Assembly: GCF_001649575.2 (NCBI RefSeq)
Contig: NC_051443.1
Location: 14,795,021-14,859,020, forward strand
DNA length: 64,000 nucleotides
Reading direction: 5' to 3'
From: Kryptolebias marmoratus
Taxonomy: Eukaryota > Chordata > Actinopteri > Cyprinodontiformes > Rivulidae
The translations under genes were made by a program, and so were the position numbers. Each line of letters begins with the position of its first letter. Position 1 is the stretch's first letter. Under the pieces are notes generated by a model that saw nothing but the letters and a program-made list of their open reading frames with translations, was not told the origin of the DNA and ran no database searches. Shown here piece by piece: positions 9,916-21,560 of the stretch.

Positions 9916-11554
9916 TATAGTATGTTGTACTTAGTCATATAATAATCTAATTAAATACACTGAAATTTAGCCACGAGACAAGGCCTTTAAAAATGTTTGA
10001 GCACCCAGTTAAAAAAAAAGTGAAAAAAAGTTGTTCTCAGTAGAAAGTATGCTGCAGGGTCTGTAAAAAAAGGACTCTGAGATCACAGTAAAAAAAAAAA
10101 AGTCTGGGTTAATATGGTTGACTTGTGTGAAGTATCGCTTACTTGGACACCTGGCATGAAAACGAATAACTGAATGCATCAAGGATCCATCAAAGACAAT
10201 TTCCTGCTGAAAGGACGATGAAGCAGAGTTTTCAAATCTTTCTGCATCATTTTTCATATACCTTCCTTTCTAAATGAGACCTTTGACATAAATTTTTTGG
10301 GAGTCTGCATTGAATGTAATTGTATTTCAAAGAATGCAAAGTGTAACACTTTTTCTATATTTCTGAAGTTACAGAAATAAACCCTAGACATTGAGGTTTT
10401 GTAACACAAATAGAGAACCTAATAAAAGTATTTAAATTTTTGACTGAAATGCTAAATATAACATATAAAATGTAAGGCTCACTTGTTTGCCTTGCTAACA
10501 TCCTTGTTCAAAAAATTGAATATTATTTTATTTATTTTTTAACCATCACTGTGAGATGGTTAAAATATTAAAATGTTTATGAGATGGGGAGTTTATTATC
10601 TTTGGGTACATGTGTGCATTGGTGTGTGAAAAGTGCAGTCACTGAACTTCTGTCAGCTATGTTGAGACAACAGCTGTCATCTAACAGAATTAGGATGAAC
10701 ATGAGTAAAGTAAATTGATAAAAGTTTTAAACTAAAAGTTTTTTTTTTTAAATAAAAGTGTAAAATGATTTAATTCGATCTATTTCGTCACCAGACTGAT
10801 GAAATGTTGATTTAATTTTAGTGCTACAGAGGATTACATGACTTTTCAAAGTGAGAGCAAATATGGGGCACTTATGGTACATCACCATATTAAGATGACT
10901 GATTTTATATCCTTCTTTACTTTCACGACATGATATCCTGTCATCATCATCATGTCTATGTGCCTTAGGTGTGACGGTATTCAACTTCTGCTCACACACA
11001 CACAAAATAATTATGTACACAGACCAGCTCTGACAAAGTCTATAGCAGAAAAATACAAAAAACAAAATATAATAAATCCAAAAGACTAAAAAAAAGGGGC
11101 TTTATATAAACTCAAATCAAAGACTGCTTCATAAAAATCAAGTCAGAGTTATGTGAATTCCGTTTTCATTTTCTTTCTTTTTAATGGTGAGGATAAAAAA
11201 ACTTTTCTTTGACATGTGGTACTGCATGGCTATAGTATGTGAAAACTACTGTATAGTAGTTTTTATAAAAGGGCAAAAGTATATCTCTTCATGTCATCAA
11301 GACATAAAAACTTGGTATTTTGTTAGATCCCGTGTTTAGTTCAACAATCTATTTAATCAACATAAAGCAGGGAAATCAGCATAAAACAGTGTTAAGCTTG
11401 AGGCTTATTTTCATTGATATGCCTAAGCACAAGTGCAGCCCTTTATAGTTTGCCAACCATTAGGCAAAGTTATAGAAAGCAGTGATCCATCAGCAGACCA
11501 TTAGGATTTTCTTTGAACAGTTCATGGCTGTGTCTCGCTTCATTTAAAATGGAA
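9916..11554. other. AT-rich non-coding stretch
   Basis: No gene is recognised. It holds a near-palindrome at 10537-10565 and a small (CAT)n near 10940. Minus-strand frames at 10009-10257 and 10748-11065 are low-complexity chance frames. Confidence 0.5.
10537..10565. repeat. 11-bp perfect inverted repeat with extended partial pairing
   Basis: TTTTAACCATC (10537-10547) pairs with GATGGTTAAAA (10555-10565) around a 7-base loop, and AT-rich flanks extend the pairing partly. Confidence 0.85.
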
Positions 11555-11935
11555 GTGAGAGAAGGCAAGGAAAGCAGAGAGTGAAAGGCAGTCAAACACT
11601 CTCTGGTATGTACAAAGTATGGTGCAGAAAGGAAGCCCAGGAGAAACGAAAATTAAACTTTCCATTTTGTGACACAACTCAAAGAGTTGGAAGGAATTGC
11701 GAACCCGAGGGAAAGGGACACCTGAAAGATGCAAAGTGGGAGTTAAAAAAGATGTCGAAAATTGCTGGAGGGATCGAGTGAGAGACATATGGAAAGGCAG
11801 AATGGAAAGAAGAAAGGCAAATGCAGGCCTGAGTAGCAGAGGCAAACCCACATCAAGGTGGAGGGAGATGGAGGAGAAGCTGGCTAAAACCTTGAGCGCA
11901 TTAAGAGTGGTTGGGAGAGAAGCAGAACTGAACTT
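11555..11935. other. Purine-rich asymmetric block
   Basis: The plus strand is strongly biased to A and G over about 380 bp. This leaves frames open on both strands (105 residues at 11697-12014 plus, 165 residues at 11540-12037 minus). The plus frame is Arg/Lys/Glu-rich and the minus frame is Leu/Ser/Phe-rich, which is what a purine-rich strand gives by composition. No domain is recognised and a real exon cannot be excluded. Confidence 0.35.
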
Positions 11936-12334
11936 CCTTTCCATTAGGTTAATGTTTGTGTTTATAAACAAACATAGTAAACATAAAAAAAAATACTTCA
12001 TAGAAAAACCATAGTCTTTTTCTTCTAAGTATGTCATTCATAACTGTTTGCAATGTAATCACACAAAACATATACAATCTTATAGCAATCATTACTTTTA
12101 TCTATTGTCAAGGAAATTACAATTTTTAAAACTGACTTGAAACATGATTTTTCTGAAACTTTGTGACCTTGAATAACTTCAAGGTCAGGTTTTGTTTTAT
12201 TGCAAGCTTCCCTATGAACATTTGTAATAGTAAATCTAATGCCATTTATGAAGCAACTTGATTATTCCGCTTGTGTAGTCATGAACCTCTCTAATAGCAC
12301 TTGAAAGTACTTATGACAGAGATAAAGACAAATG
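11936..12334. other. Non-coding stretch with paired nuclear-receptor site
   Basis: AT-rich. The only notable element is the inverted TCAAGGTCA pair at 12164-12187. Confidence 0.5.
12164..12187. promoter_or_regulatory. Inverted pair of ERR/NR5-type half sites
   Basis: TGACCTTGAA, four bases, then TTCAAGGTCA: a perfect 10-bp dyad. Each arm contains the extended half site TCAAGGTCA bound by ERR and NR5A (SF-1/LRH-1) receptors. The sites are back to back with a 6-base gap. Function is inferred from sequence only. Confidence 0.45.
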
Positions 12335-12700
12335 TGGCCCTTGAACCAAGTTGCCATGCCCAAGGAGAGCTGTGTTGCCCTGAGCAACACGGTCTGTCGT
12401 CCCTCTCTTCACTCATTTAGCAGGATCCATGACAAACAACCATGTCCAACAGGGTGCTTGGGACTGGTGAACTGCCCTGCTTTCAGGTACATAAGCTCAC
12501 AACTGAGGAAAAGAAGGGAAAGACAAAAAGGTAATGTAGTGATACAAAGTGACGAGAGAGAGAGAGAGACATCCAAAGTGGGATTAAGGGTTAAAAAAAG
12601 TGCTCACATTCTGAAAGGCAACACAACTCCCAAAACAATGTATTGGAATTCAGTGGGTTAGTCATACCCACTCAGTTTGATGCAGCAATGGCCAGCTGAG
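12335..12700. other. Candidate regulatory block with X-box
   Basis: A less AT-rich segment with a perfect RFX X-box (12374-12388) and a (GA)n near 12556. The 109-residue plus frame (12332-12661) has no recognisable domain. Confidence 0.3.
12374..12388. promoter_or_regulatory. RFX X-box motif
   Basis: GTTGCCCTGAGCAAC fits the RFX consensus with a 3-base spacer. It is the second perfect X-box in 3.6 kb. Confidence 0.45.
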
Positions 12701-13885
12701 AGTCTGAGCACAATTAGAACTGGTTTTGGAGCCCTGATTTTCTGATAGATGGCTACTTAGAGGCCCTATACCTCCTGAATAAGAAACCCAGGGCAGTGTC
12801 TGGGGATGTTCCATCAATGCAGCTCACGTAACATTCTGAAAATAGAGGGGTGACTGGCAGCAGGGGGGGAGCCATGCTATTTGGATTAAATCCACTGAAG
12901 CACTGAGTGCACATAAGAAGGAACTGCAAAAAAAGGAAGGAATATAAAAAGTGCAGACAGCACAAATGCAGATAAACCAGTTTTTGGCAATACAATCTTT
13001 TTTTTTAGATATAATAGTGAGCCTTTTCTAAATAAAAACTTAGTCATAATAGAGAAAAACAATGTCTTAAACATACACTTATAGCCTAAACAATCTAACT
13101 ACTACTATGACAGTTATGTCATATTTCTCAAAAACTGGTCCTGCATGAGTTCATGCTTTTAAAGAACAATTAACAAGCTAAAGGGAGTTGTTAAGGTGCT
13201 GGTGGACTAAGTAAACTAACCTTTAGCATAAAATTTTCAGATTGTGTCTCACTCAACATTGTAATTCCAGTCCCCAGATAAGATCATTGTTTTACTATTA
13301 TTGTATTCATTTTCATTCTCACTACTGTTTAATAGATACGTTGTACATTTAGTGTTTAAAAAAGGTTTGTAACATTAACTTAACATTAGAACCTATTCAA
13401 ACAGCTGAAACTAACTTAAGCTGAAGTGGATCACTTCTCCTGAAATCAGTTCATCAGTGATGGAGTTTTGGACTGGTGTCTCCTCCCTAGCTGCTACTTT
13501 TTTCTAACTTAGTGTCTTGTAGAACATGTACTATCAAAGTGAAAGTTAAAGTGGAGTACATGGTGTTCAGTTCAACCTTGAACTTTTATGCTGGAAAAAG
13601 ACAACTGTGTGTTACATCATAGTTTTCAGAAACTGATGATATAGGAAGAGTATTGTGACATTTAGTGTTTAGAGAGTGAAATCTACACTGTTGGAAGACA
13701 ATGGAAGCTTTAAATAAGCATTAGTACGCTAATTGAATTTGTTTCTGATGTAAAAGATCAGCTGATACTGTATCTGCACAGTATCTATTGCAGCGTCCAC
13801 TGGATCAAACTGCAACAAATTACCAGTTCGACACTGTGCTAAAGTACAACTCATGACCTGTAATTATAGAATAAGAACTTGATAA
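12701..13885. other. AT-rich non-coding stretch
   Basis: No gene or RNA is recognised. A TGCATGAGTTCATGC palindrome-like phrase near 13143 resembles one near 5347. Confidence 0.5.
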
Positions 13886-14897
13886 TATCTACATCGAGAT
13901 ATATTCCTTCAACTTTGATATGTATATTGGTACATTAAAAGATTTTGAGGAGCCTACCGTTTTACTATGTGCCCACAGAAATTGTCTAAGCATAAGTGCC
14001 GTATATTTTATAATGACACAGTTTAAACAGATGAACTTGCGAGTTATTACTTTTTGTGGGAGTATGTGCAGGAGATTTCTGTTACAAGTAAGTGAAATCA
14101 AGGAACAAAAATGGGAATAGGCAGGTAACAAAAGAAGGGAGTTTTAACAACTTACACACATATAGAAGCTACACTGGCAGTCAAATAAACTGAACTCTAA
14201 ATCATCTGGTGAATCAAAACAAGTGATAAATCTGACATGATCAAATAAAGTTATAGGGTATAAACACTGAGGAGTGTAGTGGAAGAACACAGATGTGAGG
14301 GTTATCTGTAAAATAATACAACACTGTGAAACAGCAGAGACACTTTATTCCCATGAAATAAATAAAAAATAAATCTGCTTAAAAATACACAAAGTAAACC
14401 AACTAAAGTTTAAGAAGGCATACGATTTCAAAACATGAGACAATATGCACTATTGCTAACAAATGGTAACAAGGAATCATTTTTTTGCTATTTATTAAAG
14501 AGCTGAGACTTTTGTCAACTTTCCCCAATTTAATGAGCATTTTTAACACATGGAAAAATCTAACATATTTGCATAAATTAAGTTAGCATTTTTTCATGTT
14601 AATTTGAACTGTCTATACTCTATAAAGTGAAACAAAACAAAGAAGGCATAAAAACAAATGTCTGAATATTTACGATTTCGTACAGTGATTTTTGTTGCGA
14701 TTTCTAATATGATATTGATTCTGTGTGTGTTTGCTTCTTGCCCTCCCACACATTTTCTGCATAGATATCTGCTCATTAAAATCAAGTTTTCTTTGCAGTT
14801 TTGTGGTCCAACATAATGGGGAGAGTCTAGAAACATACATCAGTATAACAGTAATTCTCCTAGAAGTATTAGAAGTTGCAATGGAAAAACACTTAAG
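13886..14897. other. AT-rich non-coding stretch
   Basis: No gene or repeat family is recognised. Frames open on both strands at 13889-14131 are chance frames. Confidence 0.5.
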
Positions 14898-15128
14898 CTA
14901 GTGCTCCTAAACCCCGGTCATTAGAGCCCACTGTCCTGCATGTTTCAGAAGTTTTCATGATCAACATACCCGATTGAACAGAATTGAGTATACATCATTA
15001 AAAGGCTTCTGTAGAACTTAACCTGCTGATAAGGCCATTGATTTACTTGAATGCAATATGCTGAAGCAAGGAAACATCTAAAACATTTCTGGACAGTGGG
15101 GCCCGAGGAACAGGGTAAGGGACCTCTG
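14898..15128. mobile_element. hAT-type palindromic MITE
   Basis: Seen: the two halves are imperfect reverse complements. The left half has CCCCGGTC, CCCACTGTCCTGCATG and TTTCAGAAGTTTTCATG; the right half has the matching AAACATCTAAAACATTT, GGACAGTGGGGCCCGAGG and CAGGGTAAGG. Flanks CACTTAAG (14890-14897) and CATTTAAG (15129-15136) form an 8-bp target duplication with one mismatch, the hallmark size of hAT elements. It is 231 bp with no coding capacity. I recognise this palindrome as a widespread teleost repeat; an exact family name would need a library search. Confidence 0.8.
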
Positions 15129-16019
15129 CATTTAAGTCTCTTTGATATTTTTGACCTTGAAATCTGAGCTGAACCTTTTTTTATCTAGCTCAAACGGACA
15201 GTCCAGCTGGACTCCTATTGAAGAAAACTATTTAACTGTGACTGGAAGAGGAGTACAGTTTATACTGCAGTTCCACTGAAAACATCAGCATTACATCGTT
15301 GCAGCTGCTTGTCATAATCTGTGATTGATGCAAAAAGACTGATACACAAGAGCAGCACACTGGAGGATATCAAGTCATTAATATAAAAAAAGATACTTCA
15401 GAAACAAAAAGGTAAACCAGAATCTCTGCATACAAGAAGACCAAACCCAAATCGAGGCACAAAACTGTGCTAAAGGGGATCAAATGAAAACTGACAAGAA
15501 TTTGATGAGAAGCAAGATGGAAAGTTGTATATACACATACTGAGGAAGTAATGAAGAACTGTCTTAGTTAAAAGGTTTTCTAGAAAAGCATGTTTATAAA
15601 TTTATTAAAACTTTGTTCTTTCCTCCTTAGATGATCTTTGGCACTTTTTTGTGGCTCCTTGGAGTCTGTTTTTTCTTGTTTAATATTAAGCACAGAGTCA
15701 AGAGCTCCTGAGAAATAGAATCAATCCTTTGATCCATATACTTCAAGGCTGGCTTCAAATGTCTAGTAGACAACATTGAGAGCTAAAGATTCTTAGTACT
15801 GTACAACCAGAATCTGTGTGTTGGCATAGCTGCATAATTGTATAAAAAAGGCAACCTTTATTGAATGAGCTCTGGAGCATGGAGACCTGTGAACAAAACT
15901 ACCCTTTGTGTCCTGAGAATTTTGGCAACAACAGCCAGCCTTGCAACCAAAGAGAGGCCTTTGGAACAGCTTTGCTGACCCCTATGATGTATAAATGTGA
16001 AAAATGGAATTTAAAAAAA
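15129..16019. other. AT-rich non-coding stretch
   Basis: Nothing is recognised. Confidence 0.5.
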
Positions 16020-16290
16020 TAAAAGAGCTTCATTGGGATTGAGTAATCAGGTCTCCTTTTAAAATTGCTTGGGCTAATCTGTTAATTTACCATGTTTCAA
16101 CAAACAATATTTTCCCTCCATTTGTACGAGAGCCAACCAAACCCTGTCATCAAATTAGCTGTTTCTCTGGGTGGCATATGGTGGTCTTTGTAGTCCAAGG
16201 TATGTTGGCTAAGTTAATAGCTCGACAGGCTTTGCATACTGGTATCCAAATGTGTTTGCTGGCTGTGGAAAAAATGGGCAGTGAAAGTAA
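16020..16290. other. Candidate conserved non-coding block
   Basis: Dense non-repetitive sequence with CTGTTAATTTACC, AACAAACAATATTT (forkhead/SOX-like) and CATCAAATTAGC (homeodomain-like) motifs. No open frame. It has the look of a distal enhancer; alignment is needed to decide. Confidence 0.35.
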
Positions 16291-16965
16291 ATAAGCAATA
16301 CTATTTCAACTTGTTAAAACTTTGGTACAAATAGCTCAACTACGTTTTTGATTATTGTTTTTTTCCACTTGATTATTAAAAAAAAACAAAAAAAAAACTA
16401 AAAGCTTTGCTATATTAAATCTTTATTGCTAAGTGTTCTTCTTGATCTAAGGTTACAGTTTTCTTTGAAATATCTTTTAGCCATGAAGAAGAAAAAGTAC
16501 TAGAAAATAGTCGATTTTGGTAAATTAAGTCTTAGTCATTCACTATACTTCATTTGTCTTGTTCAGTGTCAAATGGGAAGAGGATGAAGGGACATTTGAG
16601 ACATGTTGAAGACTCTCCTTTTCTCTTGCTCTCCGTTCACCAACTTGTCACTATCAGTCGCAGCCCAGTAAGATACTACCTTAACTGCCACACCATGTAC
16701 TACCGTGGTAAACCTCATTAACCTGCTAATAAAGAAAAATTGCTTAACAGTATATGAATTATAGCGTATAGTTCATAAATATAAGCAAAACATTCATGCC
16801 AAAACACATTTTCTGCATAAAACTGCATTTCTTGTAGATCATCACAACATTGGACCTCCAGAGTAAGTTTGTGATAGTAAAAAAAAGTGTTAAAAACTGT
16901 CACTCTTTTTAAAAGCAGCCAGATGGTTTGTATATAAGCTGATTGTTAGGGAGTTTTTTTCCTTC
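16291..16965. other. AT-rich non-coding stretch
   Basis: Nothing is recognised. A-runs lie near 16380-16398. Confidence 0.5.
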
Positions 16966-17470
16966 TATACCAAAATGACTCAAGGACACAGCGTAAACAG
17001 CAGGTTTCTGCTGCAATAACACAGATTGCCTCCCCTTAAAAAATAAATGAGAAAATGATGATTCATTAAAAACACTTGAATAAGATAATTAGAATGACAG
17101 CAGCACAGGACATAAAGGGGAAGACCATGGCACTGACCACCATGGTTCACCATTAATAGAGGTTTGCAATCACGAAAAGGTCATTCCATTGTGTCCTGCC
17201 GAAGCAGGGGCTCTTTGAAGGGAGCAATTACAGCATTCACTGCTGCCAGGGCCCTGACTTATTTCTCTTCAGAGATTGTGCTGTACACAGCCCATTTTGC
17301 TTTTGTCCTATTTACCATCATTCTGTCTTCACAGGCTGTTCTGAGCTCTTGTTACGACTACTGTGGCTCCTGGTACAAAGACCTAATTACAGTAATGGCA
17401 AGGGATAAACAGATAAACAAGCAAGCAGATGAACTGCAGGCCACAAAGCCAGTTTGATAATATGTAAACC
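16966..17470. other. Candidate conserved non-coding block
   Basis: Non-repetitive and less AT-rich than its flanks. It includes ACCATGG...CCATGGT (a 7-bp inverted pair near 17126-17150) and ACCTAATTACAGTAATGG (homeodomain-type). A 97-residue plus frame (17164-17457) is open but shows no domain; I treat it as incidental. Confidence 0.35.
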
Positions 17471-17559
17471 TCCCACGCTGCTTACATAAAATCTATTCCA
17501 ACAATACATTTACTACACACACCTTATACATTTCATGTATTCAAAGCATGTGCAGACAG
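17471..17559. other. Short spacer
   Basis: Nothing is recognised. Confidence 0.4.
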
Positions 17560-17905
17560 ACTAGCTCTGGGCATGATAGCAAAACAGAGAACAGGTGACT
17601 AATGAGAACCGGTTTTACCACTGTTGCCTGGGCTCTCAGAGAGCAGGGCTTAATCGTGACTGTTCAGCATGTCCATCGTTTAGCCACGGGACCCTGTCTT
17701 CACATAGAAGGGTTTGGTGCAGGTGTTGAAGAAAAATGAAGCAGATTTAGGAATCTGTTGTTGTCCTTGATCCTGCACAGCCCGGCATTATTGATCTAAG
17801 GAAACCCGTTCAATCATGACTGTGAGGCTGTGGCCATTGTGCTTTCTTCAATTCAAGCAGTATGCCGCAGAATCACACTTAAGTTTGTATTATTCTTGTC
17901 ACTGA
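17560..17905. other. Candidate conserved non-coding block
   Basis: Non-repetitive and less AT-rich, with CAGGTG and CAGGTGTTG E-box-like motifs and a CGGCATTATTGATC phrase (SOX/HOX-like). No open frame of note. It forms a cluster with the two blocks upstream. Confidence 0.35.
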
Positions 17906-20054
17906 AGATAATGCTAGTATTTTAAAAATGATCATTGCACTAAAATGTAAACTCATGCACATGCATGTCCTTTTATGCACCCTCTCTATCTCAGCAGTAC
18001 AAAAATCCCACTCTGTGGGTGTGTGTGTGTATAAATGTCTAAATTCAGCTGCAGCTCAAAACTACTTTTTTATTGGAACGGTTCTCCTTCTCAAGAGGCA
18101 CAAGCACATTTCACAAAACAGATGCCCACCTTAAAAAAACAGTGCTAGTTATCAGTGTACTTATAGATACCAATCTGAATAATTTGATGCTTTGACAATA
18201 GTGCCCATTTTTTATTTGTTGACTCAGTTTATTGAGAAATCATTGTCTTTAATAACCTCAGAAATAATTTTCAGCCTATGTTACTACATGACAAATTATA
18301 AATCATTGGTTTTTGTTGCTTTCTTAGTCATATTTCAGTATAGTTATTGCTTAATTTCCACAATTTGTATTTTGTGAGCTTTGGTTGTTATTTTACTCCT
18401 GTATTCTTTCAGTTTTATTTTCTGGTCTCCCTATACACCTGGTCCTAGTTTGTAACTTCATTACGTGATATTGCTTGGTCATTATCTCTTTCCGTTTCTT
18501 TAGTGCCTGGTGTTTTTGTAAGATAAATTTAGCCACTCTCCACCTAATGTTTTGAATTTCTGTTTGAGGACTTCCTGTCTTGGCGTTGATTTACTTTTAT
18601 CATCAATGACTGCTACACCTGTCTGCCTTAAGAGTTTGAACTATGTTTTGGTTTACAACACCTTTGCATGGCAGTGTCTGCAAAGGTTTGACTCTTTTGT
18701 TGGATTTTGTCCCACTTTATGGAAATTTATCAGGACAAACTAACACGATTCCTCCATCGGTGAGGTCATGAGATTTACCAAACTTGTAAAAGAAAAATAA
18801 AAAAATAAAAAAATAATGATTTAATGAATACATTCTGATTGGAATTTTGTGAATTTTATTGAGAGTACAATTGCTATGCTTTTCTGATACGAAAAGCACA
18901 ACTATTGCAAGTTAAACAAGTGAACTCAAACTTCTCCTCAGAGCTCCACATAATCCAGTGTAAAGGAGAGAGAAGCAACTGAGAGGGCCTGACCTCTTTA
19001 GGTTGACAGATGATACTTGTCTGACCCAGCACAATGAATTAACTTGAGTGGGATCATTTTTCTTTTAATAAACTGAGTCATAACACAGGCAACTTTTCAA
19101 AGTTTGTGAGATAATTAAAAAGAAAAGGAAAAAACAGTGCCACAATACATCAAGGTCTCCCTGATGTTCTTCAAAAAAAAAAAACATCAGTTATACAGTC
19201 TGTACCTGAAAACGGCATGATAATTTAGTGGAACCCACATAAAAAAGGGCTTCAATTTAAACAAAAAAAAAAATCAAGTGAAGGTTAAATTTCTGTTATG
19301 CAACATTGTGCCAAGTTTTGGCTTAATCAAACAACAGAGTGAAAGTGCAGAATGCCATTTTTTACATTCACTACATTTTTTTAAAAGTTTTAATTAATGC
19401 AATTAATGTACAAACCAAACTGCAGTTAGACACAGATATCCACGCTGTCATAAATGACTGTTTCTAGGCCACAGTGTTTTTCACATTGGTATATACAAAT
19501 TAAAAACTTCATTCAAATATATAAAACAAAAAATGAGGTGAGACTTTGAGGTTTTCTAGTTCACAAACCTATTAAAAATAGCCATTCAGTAGAACCTAGA
19601 ATAAATTTGTTTTTACATGCACACACTTGAAATGCACTAAAATAATAGGGTGTAGTCAATTTTTGTTAAAAAATTAACATTATTGATTCTTTCCTGCCAA
19701 AGCCTAACTGATTATAATGACTACTAGAATTTAGTGACTGGTAAATGTTTGTTATTAGTTTAACAGAAATTTCAGTCCTCTTGTTTTGTTTCCTCTAATA
19801 TCTTTTGCAAAACCAGACACCGTAGGACAGAATCAGGGATAACTGCTCTTGTCACTTTCATGATTTGCACGTAAGCCCTTGTCCGACCCCCAAGGACAAG
19901 TGTACTCAATAACTGTCTCTGTCCAGATGCAGTAAGCCTGCTCCACAATCCCTTAAACCCCTGAACTCTGACATGCTTCAATGAGGTACATGAAGTATCC
20001 TCCTTTGGGAGATTAAATTGAAACTTGTTCCTTCTAAACTCTTGATTAATTGGA
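17906..20054. other. AT-rich non-coding stretch
   Basis: No gene is recognised. It contains a short (GT)n near 18004. 18400-18740 is T-rich with LTR-like phrasing but without convincing ends. A CTGATGTT/AACATCAG inverted pair surrounds an A-run near 19160-19190. Confidence 0.5.
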
Positions 20055-20091
20055 TTTTTTTTTTTTTTTTTTTACCATTTTTTTTTTTTTT
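20055..20091. repeat. Two poly-T runs
   Basis: Two runs of 19 and 14 T separated by ACCA. Possibly the poly-A tail of a retroposed copy on the minus strand, but no body is recognised beside it. Confidence 0.9.
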
Positions 20092-21168
20092 AATTCTGCT
20101 CATCTGACTTGTTGTGCATTATCCTTAAACCCTGGTAAATAAAACCAGGACATAAAAATGAAACATGCTTTTCTAAGCAATGCCCATTGTTTGTGCAACT
20201 GCTCATACTAATAAGGCTTTTGCACCGCTATCCTTCCTCACATATGTATATAAAAAAAAATAATTAGAAAACTGAAAATGTAATTACTTCCACTGCTGTG
20301 CAGAAAATTCTAGACCATTGTAGCTGCTTCTTTCATTTCAGCCAGTTTTTTTATTATTTATAAGCTCAAGAAGAATCAGAAAATTCAACCAGCCACCCCT
20401 GTTTGGTACACTAGTAATGAAATGGACAGTCTGCCTCTCTACACATTTTCTCTGCCCTTTCTTTCATTTCTCCCTGTCTAGAGTTTATATCTGAGTGTCT
20501 GATAGTCAAGATGCTGTAGTGCACTTGGCGTGCTATTGTTATCATAGAGTTGAGGCAAGATGCTTGTTACAGATTTCTCTCTGAAGTGGAAAGAAGGGGG
20601 AAAAAAAACTGACTTGGAGTAGTATAAGTGTTTTTGTATATATTCTGAACTTTTGCTTCTTTGCTGCAGCTTTGGAGTGAGGTCTGTTGTCATGTGCTTT
20701 ACAAGTTCTTTCAAACATTTTGTGATTCTCTACCACAGCTGATCTTCATTATCCAGACTGTAGGAGACTTTGCAGATTCCCACTTATTCAGGTTAGTGTT
20801 AGGAGCTGAACAACCTGACATGCCATGCGATTTGTGTCGCAAGATCCCATAAGAAAAACTTTGAAAGCAATGATGGAAAAAGGCAGGCATTTTCAAAAGA
20901 CCTACTTGTTGCTACTTAGATAAGATGCTAATTTGTCTAAACTTTTGCAGTGTTGCCACAGACTGATAGCTTAGATAAAGTTTCTTACAGTTGTGATCTT
21001 GTGAATATCACAAAAATCTATTTAGCATCTGTTATTAAAAGTTGATTAAGCATTTACACCATTGTTTTCCAGTTTTTTTTTATTATTATTTTTTTCCTGT
21101 GTTTTTGCAGTCTAACTATTTTTGTATTCTTTGTGCTATTTTAGCCATTCATAGATGAAAACGTTCTG
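20092..21168. other. Non-coding stretch
   Basis: No gene or RNA is recognised. 20640-20860 is less AT-rich and has short frames open on both strands without recognisable content. Confidence 0.5.
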
Positions 21169-21247
21169 CTCATTCAAGAGAAGGGTACTATGACATAGTA
21201 CCTTCAAGAGAAGGGTACTATGACATAGTACCCTTCTCTTGAATGAG
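21169..21247. repeat. Nested palindrome with tandem 30-bp unit
   Basis: Seen: a 24-bp arm at 21169-21192 is the exact reverse complement of 21224-21247. A 41-bp perfect palindrome with one central A lies at 21203-21243. A 30-bp unit beginning TTCAAGAGAAGGGTACTATG is tandemly repeated (21173-21202 and 21203-21232). This pattern suggests a hairpin-mediated template switch or partial duplication of an inverted repeat. Confidence 0.95.
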
Positions 21248-21299
21248 GAAATATATGCAATGAAATATATTGAGAGCTTTGCAAATCCTTGAAAAAGAC

Positions 21300-21560
21300 C
21301 TCTTTGATAATTATTTCAGTTTTTATCCAACCCTTTTCAGACTTTTTGCTTGCCTTTAATTCTTTTTTGCTAGCATTTTATAATTTTAAATTTTTAGTTA
21401 TCTTTTAAGTTACTTCTAGCAGGATTTTTAAGTTTTTTAACTTCTAGCTAATGTTCTGCTTATTTTAGCTTTAGCAACTCAGTTTCAGCTTCTTCAGCAA
21501 CTTTAAGCTTCTTCAGCAAATTTCAGCAAGGTCATTCAGGACTCAGCCTACACATTGCAT
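21300..21560 (+). repeat. Degenerate TTAGC-like T-rich repeat
   Basis: The repeated theme TTTTAGC/CTTCTAGC/AGCTTCTTCAGCAA runs across this stretch. AGCTTCTTCAGCAA occurs twice 19 bases apart (21487 and 21506). I have the impression of similar stretches in other spiny-rayed fish genomes, but I cannot name a family. Confidence 0.5.

Noticed and set aside
11540..12037. 165-residue minus-strand open frame opposite a 105-residue plus frame
   Set aside because: Both stay open because the plus strand is purine-rich; neither resembles a protein family.
5340..13165. Similar GCATGAA...TTCATGC phrases near 5347 and 13143 as a repeat family
   Set aside because: Only about 25 bases are shared, too little to define a family.
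18400..18740. T-rich stretch resembling a degraded LTR
   Set aside because: No TG...CA ends, target duplication or ordered signals could be found.
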